Assembly (NCBI RefSeq): GCF_000621605.1
Contig: NZ_JHXX01000017.1
Span: 1 to 54,686, forward strand
From: Butyrivibrio sp. MC2021
Lineage (GTDB): Bacteria > Bacillota > Clostridia > Lachnospirales > Lachnospiraceae
Length of the DNA: 54,686 bases
Direction: 5' to 3'
Made by a program: the position numbers and the translations under genes. The notes under the pieces are model-generated. The model saw only the letters and a list, made by a program, of their open reading frames with translations, was not told the origin of the DNA and ran no database searches. Of this stretch, positions 8,210-16,367 are shown one piece after another; position 1 is the stretch's first letter, and the number at the start of each line of letters is the position of its first letter.

Positions 8210-8590
8210 ATGAAAAGGATAATTGCAGGGATGATTGCTACTGTGGTTTGCAGTGTTATGTTAAGTGGCACGACAGTATATGCAAATGAAAATAGCGAAA
8301 GTGCAATAGAGGAACAATGGAAAATAGATTTGCCTGAGCTTAATCCTATACCAGATCCACACAAAATTGATCCTGAGTATATGTATGCTGTAAGGGTTAG
8401 CAGTGGAAATTTAAATGTTAGGGACTGGCCGGTAACGGGAAAAGTTATAGCAACATTACCAAATGGTACCTTAGTTGAATCTCCCTTTATTACAAAAGGG
8501 AAAGCAAATGTGCCTGGATGGTTGTGGATTGCTTCGCCTGTTGAAGGTTATGTTAGCATGAGCTATTTAGAATATCCCGGAGGAAGATGA
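8210..8590 (+). CDS. Secreted protein with bacterial SH3 domain
   Basis: This 126-residue protein has a signal peptide (about 1-25, ending VYANE). A short linker follows, then one bacterial SH3 domain (about 60-123), recognisable by SSGNLNVRDWPVTGKVIATLPNGT and the closing VEGYVSMSYL. SH3 domains of this kind usually bind peptidoglycan cross-bridges or regulate cell-wall enzymes; no catalytic domain is attached here. It starts 3 bp after the anchored protein, with AAGGAG about 10 nt upstream, and is the last gene of the AgrD operon. It is probably a wall-associated output of the signalling system. No U-tract terminator is evident right after it; a palindromic element follows at 8680. Confidence 0.8.
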   Translation: MKRIIAGMIATVVCSVMLSGTTVYANENSESAIEEQWKIDLPELNPIPDPHKIDPEYMYAVRVSSGNLNVRDWPVTGKVIATLPNGTLVESPFITKGKANVPGWLWIASPVEGYVSMSYLEYPGGR

Positions 8591-8838
8591 TATCAGGATC
8601 AGGAACAAATTATTGAGTATGTGCATACCCCCTGTTGTTAAAGAGTATCAGAGCTACATTTGTAGAAATATTCGGAAACCGCTAATTTACTGCGTAAATT
8701 GCTAATTCCTCATATTTGTTTGGGCCATAAAGTCAAAATGCTTAACATGCCAGCATGTACGCATTTATGACTTTTGGCACCTATATCATGTTATTTAATT
8801 AAGTATATTAAAAGAGAACCGTCCCCACTGACTTCTGC
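8591..8838. repeat. Palindromic intergenic element, possible REP-like repeat
   Basis: This 248-bp gap contains three nested structures: an imperfect inverted repeat at 8681-8702, a long imperfect 18-bp inverted repeat (8724-8741 with 8761-8778), and a perfect 6-bp palindrome ACATGC-CA-GCATGT (8745-8758) inside it. Next to it, 8814-8832 reads GAGAACCGTCCCCACTGAC, a word resembling extragenic repeats in other Firmicutes. It may be a non-coding repeat that also terminates transcription from both sides. Only a genome-wide copy search would show this. Confidence 0.4.
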
Positions 8839-10113
8839 TTACTCCGCCCCTGCGATTGTAACATTCTCAATCTTAATCACGGAAGGAATGAGATTGCAGT
8901 CATATTGGGTCTGCTCCTTGGAGAGCTTCATGTTCTTAAGAAGCTCGGGAAGGCTGCCTGATACGGAGCCGCCTGTTACGGGAGTTACCTTGTCGCCATC
9001 GTGATAATATGCAAGACGGATCTCGCCTGCAATATCACCGGTAATGGGATCTACGCTGAAATCAGAGAATTCAACGGGTTCAAGGTAGGTTCCGCAGCGA
9101 AGCTCTGCCTCTGTGCTGCTTCCGCCATCTACAGCGAAGTTTCCCGCAATAAAGGAATCCTTGATTCCAAGGTAATATCTGAATTGAACGTCACCCCAAA
9201 AATTCTCGGGAACATTATCCTTTAAAAGATACATATCACGGATCACAGCACCCTGGCTGTCTACAGGTCTGTTGGCTGAGGAATTGGGCAGTTCCTTTAC
9301 TGCCTTCATGGTGATCTTGTCACCGGCTACGCCCTCAGCGATTTCCTTGCCGATCTCCCAGTTGGAGAGGCCGCGGTATTTAAGGCTTGCCATAAGCTTA
9401 GCACCGAAATACTGGAAAAGAGTGGTAGCGTCATTGGTGGAGAAGAGAACTGTTGCCTTCTTAAGGGCAGGAGTAGGTGTTGCCACCAGTCTGTCTTTTC
9501 CGAAGCGAAGGGTGTCGGTAAGCTCTTTTACAATATAGTCTTTGTCGCAGCTTCCGGCCTTGTACATGCGGTACAGCTCGATCTCGTGATCATCCTTTCT
9601 GGCGTTGACCACCACCTCAACCTGTGAGCTGGGATAGGTAAAAGTAACATCAATTCCCTCAGAGTTGACGTAGCGCTTGGTGCATTTCTCCGCGAAGATC
9701 TCGTAGGAGTTGATATCCTCGGTTGATGTCTCAGGGATCTGCTGAAGGGCCTCGATATAGTCCCTGGCCATTTTCTCTACGTCGTAGTCCTTATTCTCAA
9801 TCTGGGTATTTTCCTTGTTGAGCTCAAAATAAGCATTTTTAACAAAGGTTGCGCGGTCAAGAAGATCCTCGATGATTTTTTTGGCCTCAGCCTCTGTTGC
9901 GGTGGGAGCAATCTCGTCTGATGCGCTTCCCAGGAACTTGCCGTCTTCAAGAGCCTTGTATACTGTAACGTTAATGTGCTCAACGTCGCGAACTCTGTTC
10001 TGGTCAAGCTTGTGGCCGATGAAGTAAAACTCCCAGCCCTCTGTAACTGTATCTGAAACCTCATAGGCAGTAGCGCCGGAGGCTTTCAAAAGTTCAATAA
10101 TCTTGTCTGTCAT
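8839..10113 (-). CDS. pmbA: TldE/PmbA-like subunit of the TldD/E protease
   Basis: This 424-residue protein of the PmbA/TldE family lacks the HExxxH metal-binding motif and works as the partner of TldD. The heterodimeric protease trims unfolded peptides; in E. coli it matures microcin B17 and degrades the CcdA antitoxin. Family features include the N-terminal layout with ASGATAYEVSDTVTEG and a C-terminal region with FAVDGGSSTEAELRCGTYLEP. It lies 16 bp downstream of tldD on the same strand and is preceded by GGAGGAAAAA. The pair is common in bacteria without RiPP genes, so a housekeeping proteolytic role is as likely as peptide maturation. The Agr cluster next door uses its own protease. Confidence 0.85.
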   Translation of the reverse strand: MTDKIIELLKASGATAYEVSDTVTEGWEFYFIGHKLDQNRVRDVEHINVTVYKALEDGKFLGSASDEIAPTATEAEAKKIIEDLLDRATFVKNAYFELNKENTQIENKDYDVEKMARDYIEALQQIPETSTEDINSYEIFAEKCTKRYVNSEGIDVTFTYPSSQVEVVVNARKDDHEIELYRMYKAGSCDKDYIVKELTDTLRFGKDRLVATPTPALKKATVLFSTNDATTLFQYFGAKLMASLKYRGLSNWEIGKEIAEGVAGDKITMKAVKELPNSSANRPVDSQGAVIRDMYLLKDNVPENFWGDVQFRYYLGIKDSFIAGNFAVDGGSSTEAELRCGTYLEPVEFSDFSVDPITGDIAGEIRLAYYHDGDKVTPVTGGSVSGSLPELLKNMKLSKEQTQYDCNLIPSVIKIENVTIAGAE

Positions 10114-10129
10114 TTTTTCCTCCTATTAA

Positions 10130-11563
10130 TCAACCAAGTCTTGCTCTTGCCTTGAGATACGGGCCGCCGTCGGATACCTTGACCCATTCCTTGTATCCCT
10201 TGCCGCAGGCACCGTTTCCAAAGGATACATAGTCCTTACTTGCCATTGTGATGGAACCGAGAAGATCTGGAACATAGCCGGTCAGAACCACAGGGGAAAC
10301 AACCTTGCCTGTGAGCTTGCCGTCAATAATCTCATAGCCCCTTGCGATGATGCACTGAATACCCCAGTGCTTGGGATCCTCCATGCCTGAGAACATGCCG
10401 GAGAGAAGATAACCTTTCTTAACAGATGCGATCATCTCTTCCTTGGTGTATTCACCGGGATCAAACATGGTGTTGGTCATTCTGGTGTAGGCCTTGTGCT
10501 CGAAGTTCTGACGCTTGCCGTTACCTGTGGGCTCACAACCAAGACGCAGGGCAGCAAGAGCGTCGCAGACACCGGTCTTAAGGATTCCCTTGTCAATCTC
10601 GATAACGTCTCCTGCCAGGGTTCCCTCGTCGTCAAAAGCGTAGCTTGCAACGTCTTTTACGCATTTAGCGCCTTCGTGCATGGTAACTTTATCGGAACCT
10701 ACGCGCTTGTCGATGTAGGAAGCGCCAAGAGCACGCTTTTTAACGAACATATCCATCTCAACGCCGTGGCCGAAGGCTTCGTGGGCGATAAGGCCGGAAA
10801 CCTCGGGAGTTGTGATGATATCGTACTCGCCGGGCTCAATGCGCTCTGAACCTAAGTTGTCATTAAGCTCCTTGAAGGTCTTCTGAATGGTCTCTCCAAG
10901 AAAGTCAAAAATGTGGGGGCCTTCTCTGTCGGATACGCCGTTGTGAGAGTAGTCCATCTTTTCTCCGCGAACACCTGTCATAGAGATGCCGCCTTCGGAG
11001 TAAATATAGCTCTGGCGAAGGTCCTTGTTCTTAGTCAAAAACATCTTGCAAACGTGGGTGGACTGGGCTCTTACGTTGCAGTCCACAATCTCTTCGGAAA
11101 GAGACATGCCTTCGCTGCTAAAGCTTATGAGCTTCTCCATGAGCTTTGCAAGATCAGTGGTCTCCGGAAGAGAGTCTGTTTCCATCTCCACAAAGAGCTC
11201 CTGAGGCTCGTCCTCAAGCATCTTGGTGGTATAAACCTGAGAACCTGTCTGTTCTAATAAAGAAATCTGTGCGTCAAGGATCTTTCTGATCTTGTCCGCA
11301 GTCTCTTTTACCTTGTCAGGATCAAAGAGGTTAAAAGAGTATTCGCTGTAAAGTCCGTTCTTATAGACTCTTACTACGTTTCCTCTCTCTGTCATAAGTG
11401 TGTTGCCCGTAATGGATTTAACCCTTGGGGAAGCTGCCATGGAAAAGCCTACAGAATCTGTAGAAAGCACACTGACATAATCAAAGTACTGGGAAAGCTC
11501 TACTATAAGCTCTTTCAGGCCGGCGGCAATGCTTCTAAGATATGGTGAAAATTCTGCCTTCAT
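10130..11563 (-). CDS. tldD: TldD metalloprotease subunit
   Basis: This 477-residue zinc-protease subunit has the family motif HEAFGH (residues 261-266), supplying the metal ligands and catalytic glutamate, and the C-terminal block of glycine-rich strands typical of TldD. It forms a heterodimer with the PmbA-like protein encoded directly downstream. The start at 11563 is chosen because AAAGGAG lies 9 nt upstream and the protein then begins MKAEFSPYL; the frame is open 13 codons further but without a ribosome binding site. It follows the AraC-type regulator by 82 bp on the same strand and may be partly cotranscribed with it, although no functional link to rhamnose use is evident. Confidence 0.9.
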   Translation of the reverse strand: MKAEFSPYLRSIAAGLKELIVELSQYFDYVSVLSTDSVGFSMAASPRVKSITGNTLMTERGNVVRVYKNGLYSEYSFNLFDPDKVKETADKIRKILDAQISLLEQTGSQVYTTKMLEDEPQELFVEMETDSLPETTDLAKLMEKLISFSSEGMSLSEEIVDCNVRAQSTHVCKMFLTKNKDLRQSYIYSEGGISMTGVRGEKMDYSHNGVSDREGPHIFDFLGETIQKTFKELNDNLGSERIEPGEYDIITTPEVSGLIAHEAFGHGVEMDMFVKKRALGASYIDKRVGSDKVTMHEGAKCVKDVASYAFDDEGTLAGDVIEIDKGILKTGVCDALAALRLGCEPTGNGKRQNFEHKAYTRMTNTMFDPGEYTKEEMIASVKKGYLLSGMFSGMEDPKHWGIQCIIARGYEIIDGKLTGKVVSPVVLTGYVPDLLGSITMASKDYVSFGNGACGKGYKEWVKVSDGGPYLKARARLG

Positions 11564-11645
11564 CAAATGTCTCCTTTCACAAAATAAAACATTTTTCTGC
11601 ATTCGCAGACTCGTTTATTGTAAGCCATTGCTCACGTATAATCAA

Positions 11646-12614
11646 TCATCTTTGAAGGCTCCTTTTTCGATATTGCCTTGGGGAACAGCCGTATTTCTGG
11701 GCAAAGACCTTATAGAAATAGGCGCTGTTTTCGTAGCCTATCTTCTCTATGATGCTCTCCGTGGTCAGAGGGGTATTCTCCAGGTAATAAGCGGCCTGCT
11801 GGAGCTTGCGCTGCTGAAGGAGCTGCTTGAAATTGCAGCCGGTGTTGTTTTTAAGAAGCCTGCTTAAGTAGGCGGTGGAGTACCCTGTAATATCCGCCAG
11901 CTGTTCAAGGCTTCCCTTCTCGTAGTTGTGGTCTATGTACTCCAGCGCTGTGATGGTGATGTTCTGACCCTTGGAGCGCATGTCCTTCAGGGTGTCTGCT
12001 GAAAGGGCAGCAAGGTTCATCAAAAGAAGGTCCATGGTGGAATGGACGATCTGATTCATGTCATCAGGATGATAGATGAGAGTCCAGATAAGGTTCTCCA
12101 TCAGATTTTCAACAGCGATTACCCCCTCTGCGTGATAGAGGAGGTAGTCGCTGTACCTTTTTTTCTCGGAAAGGGAGGCTATGATAAAGTCCCTGAGGAT
12201 ATTTTCCCTGTCGTAGGACACATTTCCCCTGGAAAAAAACTCCGGTAAAATAATAAAATTCAGTGCCAGATCCTCCCTTTTGCAGGGCATGATCTCGTGC
12301 CTTGCGTGGCGGTTCATCAGAAGGATGTCGCCTTTTTTTAATGTTATGGTATCGCCGTCCACGATTCTTGTGGTAAGGCTTCCGTGGAGCATCACTACCA
12401 TTTCGATGTAGTTGTGTCTGTGCTCAGGAAAGTGCGCAAACCTGGTGTGGGGGCGGATCGCGATGAGCTTGCCCTGCTGAAGGAGCTTGCTGCTGTCTAC
12501 CACGAATTCATCCTCAGAGGTGTAGAGATCCTTGGAAATTCCCGCATTTTCCTTAACGATTTTTTCCTCTTCCGCTGTAATTTTATATAGATGATCAAGG
12601 ATTTCTTTTCTCAT
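11646..12614 (-). CDS. AraC-family regulator, probably of the rhamnose genes
   Basis: This 322-residue protein has an N-terminal cupin domain (about 45-140, with HFPEHRHNYIEMV and a second strand LKKGDILLMNRHARHEI). The C-terminal double helix-turn-helix (about 220-320) closes with YFYKVFAQKYGCSPRQYRK. It is transcribed away from the rhamnulokinase gene across a 120-bp shared promoter region, the usual arrangement for an activator of the adjacent catabolic operon (compare RhaS/RhaR). The sugar ligand is inferred from this context only. The following tldD-pmbA genes run in the same direction. Confidence 0.85.
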   Translation of the reverse strand: MRKEILDHLYKITAEEEKIVKENAGISKDLYTSEDEFVVDSSKLLQQGKLIAIRPHTRFAHFPEHRHNYIEMVVMLHGSLTTRIVDGDTITLKKGDILLMNRHARHEIMPCKREDLALNFIILPEFFSRGNVSYDRENILRDFIIASLSEKKRYSDYLLYHAEGVIAVENLMENLIWTLIYHPDDMNQIVHSTMDLLLMNLAALSADTLKDMRSKGQNITITALEYIDHNYEKGSLEQLADITGYSTAYLSRLLKNNTGCNFKQLLQQRKLQQAAYYLENTPLTTESIIEKIGYENSAYFYKVFAQKYGCSPRQYRKRSLQR

Positions 12615-12734
12615 AATATGTCCTCAGAATTAATGTCAAATAAGGTTCCATTTTGGCGCTAATATGGTCCTAGAATAGAGCGCTTGCGCATACTATTATA
12701 GCATTATAAACATGAAATGTATTGGGGTACGTAT

Positions 12735-14180
12735 ATGAACAGATATTTTTTAGCAATTGATATTGGAGCCTCCAGCGGAAGACATATGCTGAGCTGGATG
12801 GAAGAGGGCAAAATGATGCTCAGAGAGATGTACCGCTTCGAGAACAGGCAGAAGGAGAAGGACGGGCATCTTTGCTGGGACCTTGATAACCTTTGGGAGG
12901 GTGTTACAGAGGGACTTAAGGCCTGCAAAAAAGAGGGAATGATTCCGGAGACCATCGGCATCGATACCTGGGCAGTGGATTTTGTTCTGCTGGACGGTGA
13001 GGACAAGCTTATAGGCGATGCGGTGGCTTACAGAGATGACCGCACCAAAGGCATGGACCGAGAGGTTTTTGAGCTGATTCCAGAGAGAGAGCTCTATGAG
13101 AGAACCGGAATCCAGAAGCAGCCCTTCAACACCATCTATCAGCTGATGGCGGTGAAGAAGCAGGCGCCCCAGGACCTTGAGAAGGCCGAGACATTCCTGA
13201 TGCTGCCGGATTACCTGAACTTCAGGCTTACAGGAGTAAAAAAGCAGGAATACACCAACGCCACCAGCACCAATTTGGTGAACGCAGCGGATAAGACCTG
13301 GGACAAGGAAATCATCAGAAAACTGGGGCTTCCCGAGAGATTATTCGGCGAGCTGTCCGTTCCCGGAACCATAGTTGGCCCCTTAAGCCACGAGCTTGAG
13401 GAAAAAGTAGGTTTTTCTGCCACAGTGATCCTTCCTGCCACCCACGACACCGGATCAGCCTTTTTGTCGGTGCCTGCCAGGGATGAATCCTCAGTTTATT
13501 TATCCAGCGGAACCTGGAGTCTTCTGGGAGTTGAGAACCTTGAGCCCATCACATCACAGGACGCTCAGAAAGCAAACCTCACCAACGAAGGCGGCGCTTT
13601 TTACAGATACAGATTCCTTAAGAATATCATGGGACTGTGGATCATCCAGTCCATCAGGCGCGAGCTCAACGGCACTGAATATGTTGAGGGAAGAAAAAGT
13701 AAGTATGCCACCGGTAAGATCTACAGCTTCCCGGATCTTATTCAGGAAGCCGGAAACAGTGCGGATTTTGAGACAGTGCTTGACGTCAATGATGAATCCT
13801 TTTTATCCCCGGTCAGCATGATAGATGCCATCAAGGACTACTGTAAAAACAGTGGTCAGGCAGTCCCGGAGACTGTGGGAGAGATCATGCAGTGTGTATA
13901 CATGGGACTTTCTAAGTGCTACGCCGATACGGTGAAGCAGATTTCCGAAATCACGGGAAAAGAAATAACCGCAGTAAATATCATAGGTGGCGGCTGCCAG
14001 GATGCTTATCTAAACGAGCTCACCGCAAGGGCAACAGGACTGCCGGTATTTGCAGGCCCCATCGAGGGAACTGCCATAGGCAACCTTGTGATACAGATGA
14101 TAAACGCAGGAATTTTCAAGGATCTTGCAGATGCCAGAGACTGCATTTTCAGAAGCTTTGATATTAAACAGTTTGGATAA
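12735..14180 (+). CDS. rhaB: L-rhamnulokinase
   Basis: This 481-residue FGGY-family kinase phosphorylates L-rhamnulose at O-1 in the cytoplasm. It has the N-terminal ATPase-fold motif AIDIGASSGRH, the substrate region with GIDTWAVDFVLLD, the phosphate motif SSGTWSLLG and the C-terminal adenosine motif IGGGCQDAYLNELTA. The length matches RhaB enzymes. The start at 12735 is preferred because GGGGT lies 6 nt upstream; an in-frame ATG six codons earlier has no spacing for a ribosome binding site. It is the first gene of rhaBAD, 23 bp before rhaA. The AraC regulator is divergent. No rhamnose transporter or lactaldehyde reductase is present in the window. Confidence 0.93.
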   Translation: MNRYFLAIDIGASSGRHMLSWMEEGKMMLREMYRFENRQKEKDGHLCWDLDNLWEGVTEGLKACKKEGMIPETIGIDTWAVDFVLLDGEDKLIGDAVAYRDDRTKGMDREVFELIPERELYERTGIQKQPFNTIYQLMAVKKQAPQDLEKAETFLMLPDYLNFRLTGVKKQEYTNATSTNLVNAADKTWDKEIIRKLGLPERLFGELSVPGTIVGPLSHELEEKVGFSATVILPATHDTGSAFLSVPARDESSVYLSSGTWSLLGVENLEPITSQDAQKANLTNEGGAFYRYRFLKNIMGLWIIQSIRRELNGTEYVEGRKSKYATGKIYSFPDLIQEAGNSADFETVLDVNDESFLSPVSMIDAIKDYCKNSGQAVPETVGEIMQCVYMGLSKCYADTVKQISEITGKEITAVNIIGGGCQDAYLNELTARATGLPVFAGPIEGTAIGNLVIQMINAGIFKDLADARDCIFRSFDIKQFG

Positions 14181-14203
14181 AAACAGTTTGGAGGGAGTAA
14201 AAT

Positions 14204-15466
14204 ATGAGTTACGAACAGGCAAAAGAGAGATACGCGGCAATCGGAATTGACACAGAAGCAGCCATTGAGAAGCTTAAAAATGCAGAGATAGCGCTTCACT
14301 GCTGGCAGGGCGATGACGTAAGAGGCTTTGATACAGATCCAAGTAAGCCCCTTACAGGAGGAATCCAGACCACCGGCAATTATCCGGGAAGAGCAAGAAC
14401 CCCCGAGGAGCTTATGGCTGATATCGATGAGGTACTTAAGCTGATTCCCGGAAGAGCCAAGATGAACCTTCACGCCAGCTATGCCATTTTTGATGAGGAA
14501 AACGGCGGCTGGGTTGACAGAGACAAGCTTGAACCCAAGCATTTCAAGAAATGGGTTGATTTCTGCAAGGAGAGAAAACTGGGCTGCGACTTTAATCCCA
14601 CCTTTTTCTCACATCCTAAGTGCGATCCCCTGACACTGGCTTCTCCCAATGAGGAGACAAGAAAGTTCTGGATCGAGCACGGCAAGGCCTGCATCAGGAT
14701 TTCCAATTATCTGGCAGAGGAGCTGGGAGAGACCTGCGTTATGAATATCTGGACCGGCGACGGCTTCAAGGATGTTCCCGCAGACAGAAAGGGCCCCAGA
14801 GACAGATATAAGGATTCCATCGAGCAGATCCTGTCTGAGCCCTTTGACTTTAACAAGGTTAAGCCCTGCGTAGAGTCCAAGGTTTTTGGCATCGGCGTAG
14901 AGTCTTATACCGTGGGAAGTGCTGAGTTTACCCTTACCTTTGCGGCCACACACTCAGATAAGTGCATTCCTCTTATGGACAACGGACATTACCATCCCAC
15001 AGAGGTTGTAAGCGACAAGATTCCTGCGCTTTTGTCCTTTTTCCCCAACATCGCGCTCCACATCACAAGACCCGTGCGCTGGGATTCCGACCATGTAGTT
15101 CTTTTTGATGATGAGACAAAAGAGATCGCCAAGGAGATCGTTCGCTGCGGAGGCCTTGAGGGCAGAGTATTCATGGCTCTTGACTATTTTGACGCCTCCA
15201 TCAACAGGATCGGTGCCTGGGTAACGGGCTTCAGGAACACTCAGAAGGCTCTTTTAAATGCCCTTCTTACTCCCAATGAGGAGCTTAAGAAGCTTCAGGA
15301 CAGCAGCAATTTCACCAGACTTCTTGTTGAGCAGGAAGAGCTTAAGACCATGCCCTTCGGTGATGTATGGAATGAGTACTGCAGACGCTGCGGCGCTCCT
15401 GAGGATGGCAAATGGTTTGAAGAAGTTGAAAAATATGAGAAGGAAGTGCTCTCTAAGAGAGTATAA
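14204..15466 (+). CDS. rhaA: L-rhamnose isomerase
   Basis: This 420-residue enzyme of the RhaA family converts L-rhamnose to L-rhamnulose with a divalent metal (usually manganese). Family segments carrying metal and substrate residues are visible: KMNLHASYAIFDE, DFNPTFFSHPKCD, GIGVESYTVGSAEF, CIPLMDNGHYHPTE and ALDYFDASINRIGAW. The length matches bacterial RhaA. It starts behind GGAGGGAG with a 6-nt spacer, 23 bp after rhamnulokinase and 12 bp before the aldolase, so all three are one operon. The gene order kinase-isomerase-aldolase equals the classical rhaBAD order. No truncation or frameshift is seen. Confidence 0.95.
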   Translation: MSYEQAKERYAAIGIDTEAAIEKLKNAEIALHCWQGDDVRGFDTDPSKPLTGGIQTTGNYPGRARTPEELMADIDEVLKLIPGRAKMNLHASYAIFDEENGGWVDRDKLEPKHFKKWVDFCKERKLGCDFNPTFFSHPKCDPLTLASPNEETRKFWIEHGKACIRISNYLAEELGETCVMNIWTGDGFKDVPADRKGPRDRYKDSIEQILSEPFDFNKVKPCVESKVFGIGVESYTVGSAEFTLTFAATHSDKCIPLMDNGHYHPTEVVSDKIPALLSFFPNIALHITRPVRWDSDHVVLFDDETKEIAKEIVRCGGLEGRVFMALDYFDASINRIGAWVTGFRNTQKALLNALLTPNEELKKLQDSSNFTRLLVEQEELKTMPFGDVWNEYCRRCGAPEDGKWFEEVEKYEKEVLSKRV

Positions 15467-15478
15467 AGGAGATTTATC

Positions 15479-16303
15479 ATGAAAGTATTAGATGCAGAAT
15501 TTACAAAAGGGTTTATCCGTATGGCCAATGACGGCTGGGAGCAGGGATGGCACGAGAGAAACGGAGGCAATCTGTCCTATAGAATGAAGAGCGTGGAAGT
15601 TGAGCTTGTTAAGGAGGACTTTAAAGCGGGAGACTGGCAGGATATCGGAACCACAGTTCCCGGCCTTGCAGGGGAGTTTTTCCTGGTTACAGGCTCCGGC
15701 AAGTTCTTCAGAAACGTCATCATCAAGCCTGAGGACAGCCTGTGCATCGTGGAGATAGACGAAAAAGGCGAGAAATACCGCATTGTATGGGGCCTTGTAA
15801 ACGGCGGAAGACCTACATCAGAGCTTCCTTCCCATCTTATGAACCATGAGGTAAAAAAGAGACTTACAGACGGTCGATACAGAGTTATCTACCATGCACA
15901 TACCACTAACACCATAGCCCTTACCTTTGTGCTTCCACTTACTGATGAGGCCTTCACAAGAGAGCTCTGGGAGATGGCTACCGAGTGTCCTGTGGTATTT
16001 CCTGACGGTATCGGTGTTGTGCCCTGGATGGTTCCCGGAGGCAGAGAGATCGCAGTAGAGACCAGTAAGCTCATGGAAAAATATGATGTGGCTATCTGGG
16101 CTCATCACGGAATGTTTGCAGCAGGAGAGGACTTTGACCTCACCTTCGGACTTTTGCACACCGTTGAGAAGGCAGCAGAGATCCTTGTTAAAATGCTCTC
16201 CATGACAGGACAGAAGCGTCAGACCATCACTCCTGATGATTTCAGACATCTGGCTAAGGACTTTAATGTAACTCTTCCTGAGAAGTTTCTTTATGAGAAA
16301 TAA
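15479..16303 (+). CDS. rhaD: L-rhamnulose-1-phosphate aldolase
   Basis: This 274-residue class II aldolase splits L-rhamnulose 1-phosphate into dihydroxyacetone phosphate and L-lactaldehyde. Zinc ligands appear as HAHTTNTIAL (two histidines) and AHHGMFAAG (third histidine), and the catalytic glutamate lies in GGRPTSELPSHL. The N-terminus GWEQGWHERNGGNLSYR is typical of RhaD. AAGGAG lies 7 nt before the ATG. It is the last gene of the operon; a strong palindromic terminator begins 17 bp after the stop and also serves the convergent PurF-like gene. The lactaldehyde-consuming enzyme must be encoded elsewhere. Confidence 0.95.
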   Translation: MKVLDAEFTKGFIRMANDGWEQGWHERNGGNLSYRMKSVEVELVKEDFKAGDWQDIGTTVPGLAGEFFLVTGSGKFFRNVIIKPEDSLCIVEIDEKGEKYRIVWGLVNGGRPTSELPSHLMNHEVKKRLTDGRYRVIYHAHTTNTIALTFVLPLTDEAFTRELWEMATECPVVFPDGIGVVPWMVPGGREIAVETSKLMEKYDVAIWAHHGMFAAGEDFDLTFGLLHTVEKAAEILVKMLSMTGQKRQTITPDDFRHLAKDFNVTLPEKFLYEK

Positions 16304-16313
16304 TAGCTGAGAA

Positions 16314-16349
16314 AAAATTGTGGCCGGGGACAGTCCCCGGCCATTTTCA
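16314..16349. terminator. Bidirectional terminator between rhaD and the purF-like gene
   Basis: A perfect 10-bp GC-rich stem (16321-16330 with 16334-16343) has a 3-nt loop. TTTTC follows on the plus strand and GAAAAAA precedes it, which gives a U-tract on the minus strand. The two flanking genes converge on it. Confidence 0.9.
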
Positions 16350-16367
16350 TCATAAAAAATATGTAAT

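Noticed and set aside
9777..11257. RiPP biosynthesis cluster around tldD-pmbA linked to the nearby pheromone
   Set aside because: No precursor, cyclodehydratase or radical SAM gene is present. AgrD peptides are matured by AgrB, and the adjacency is probably chance.
14006..14542. Minus-strand open frame across the rhaB-rhaA junction
   Set aside because: It overlaps two well-supported enzymes and their ribosome binding site, with no family similarity.
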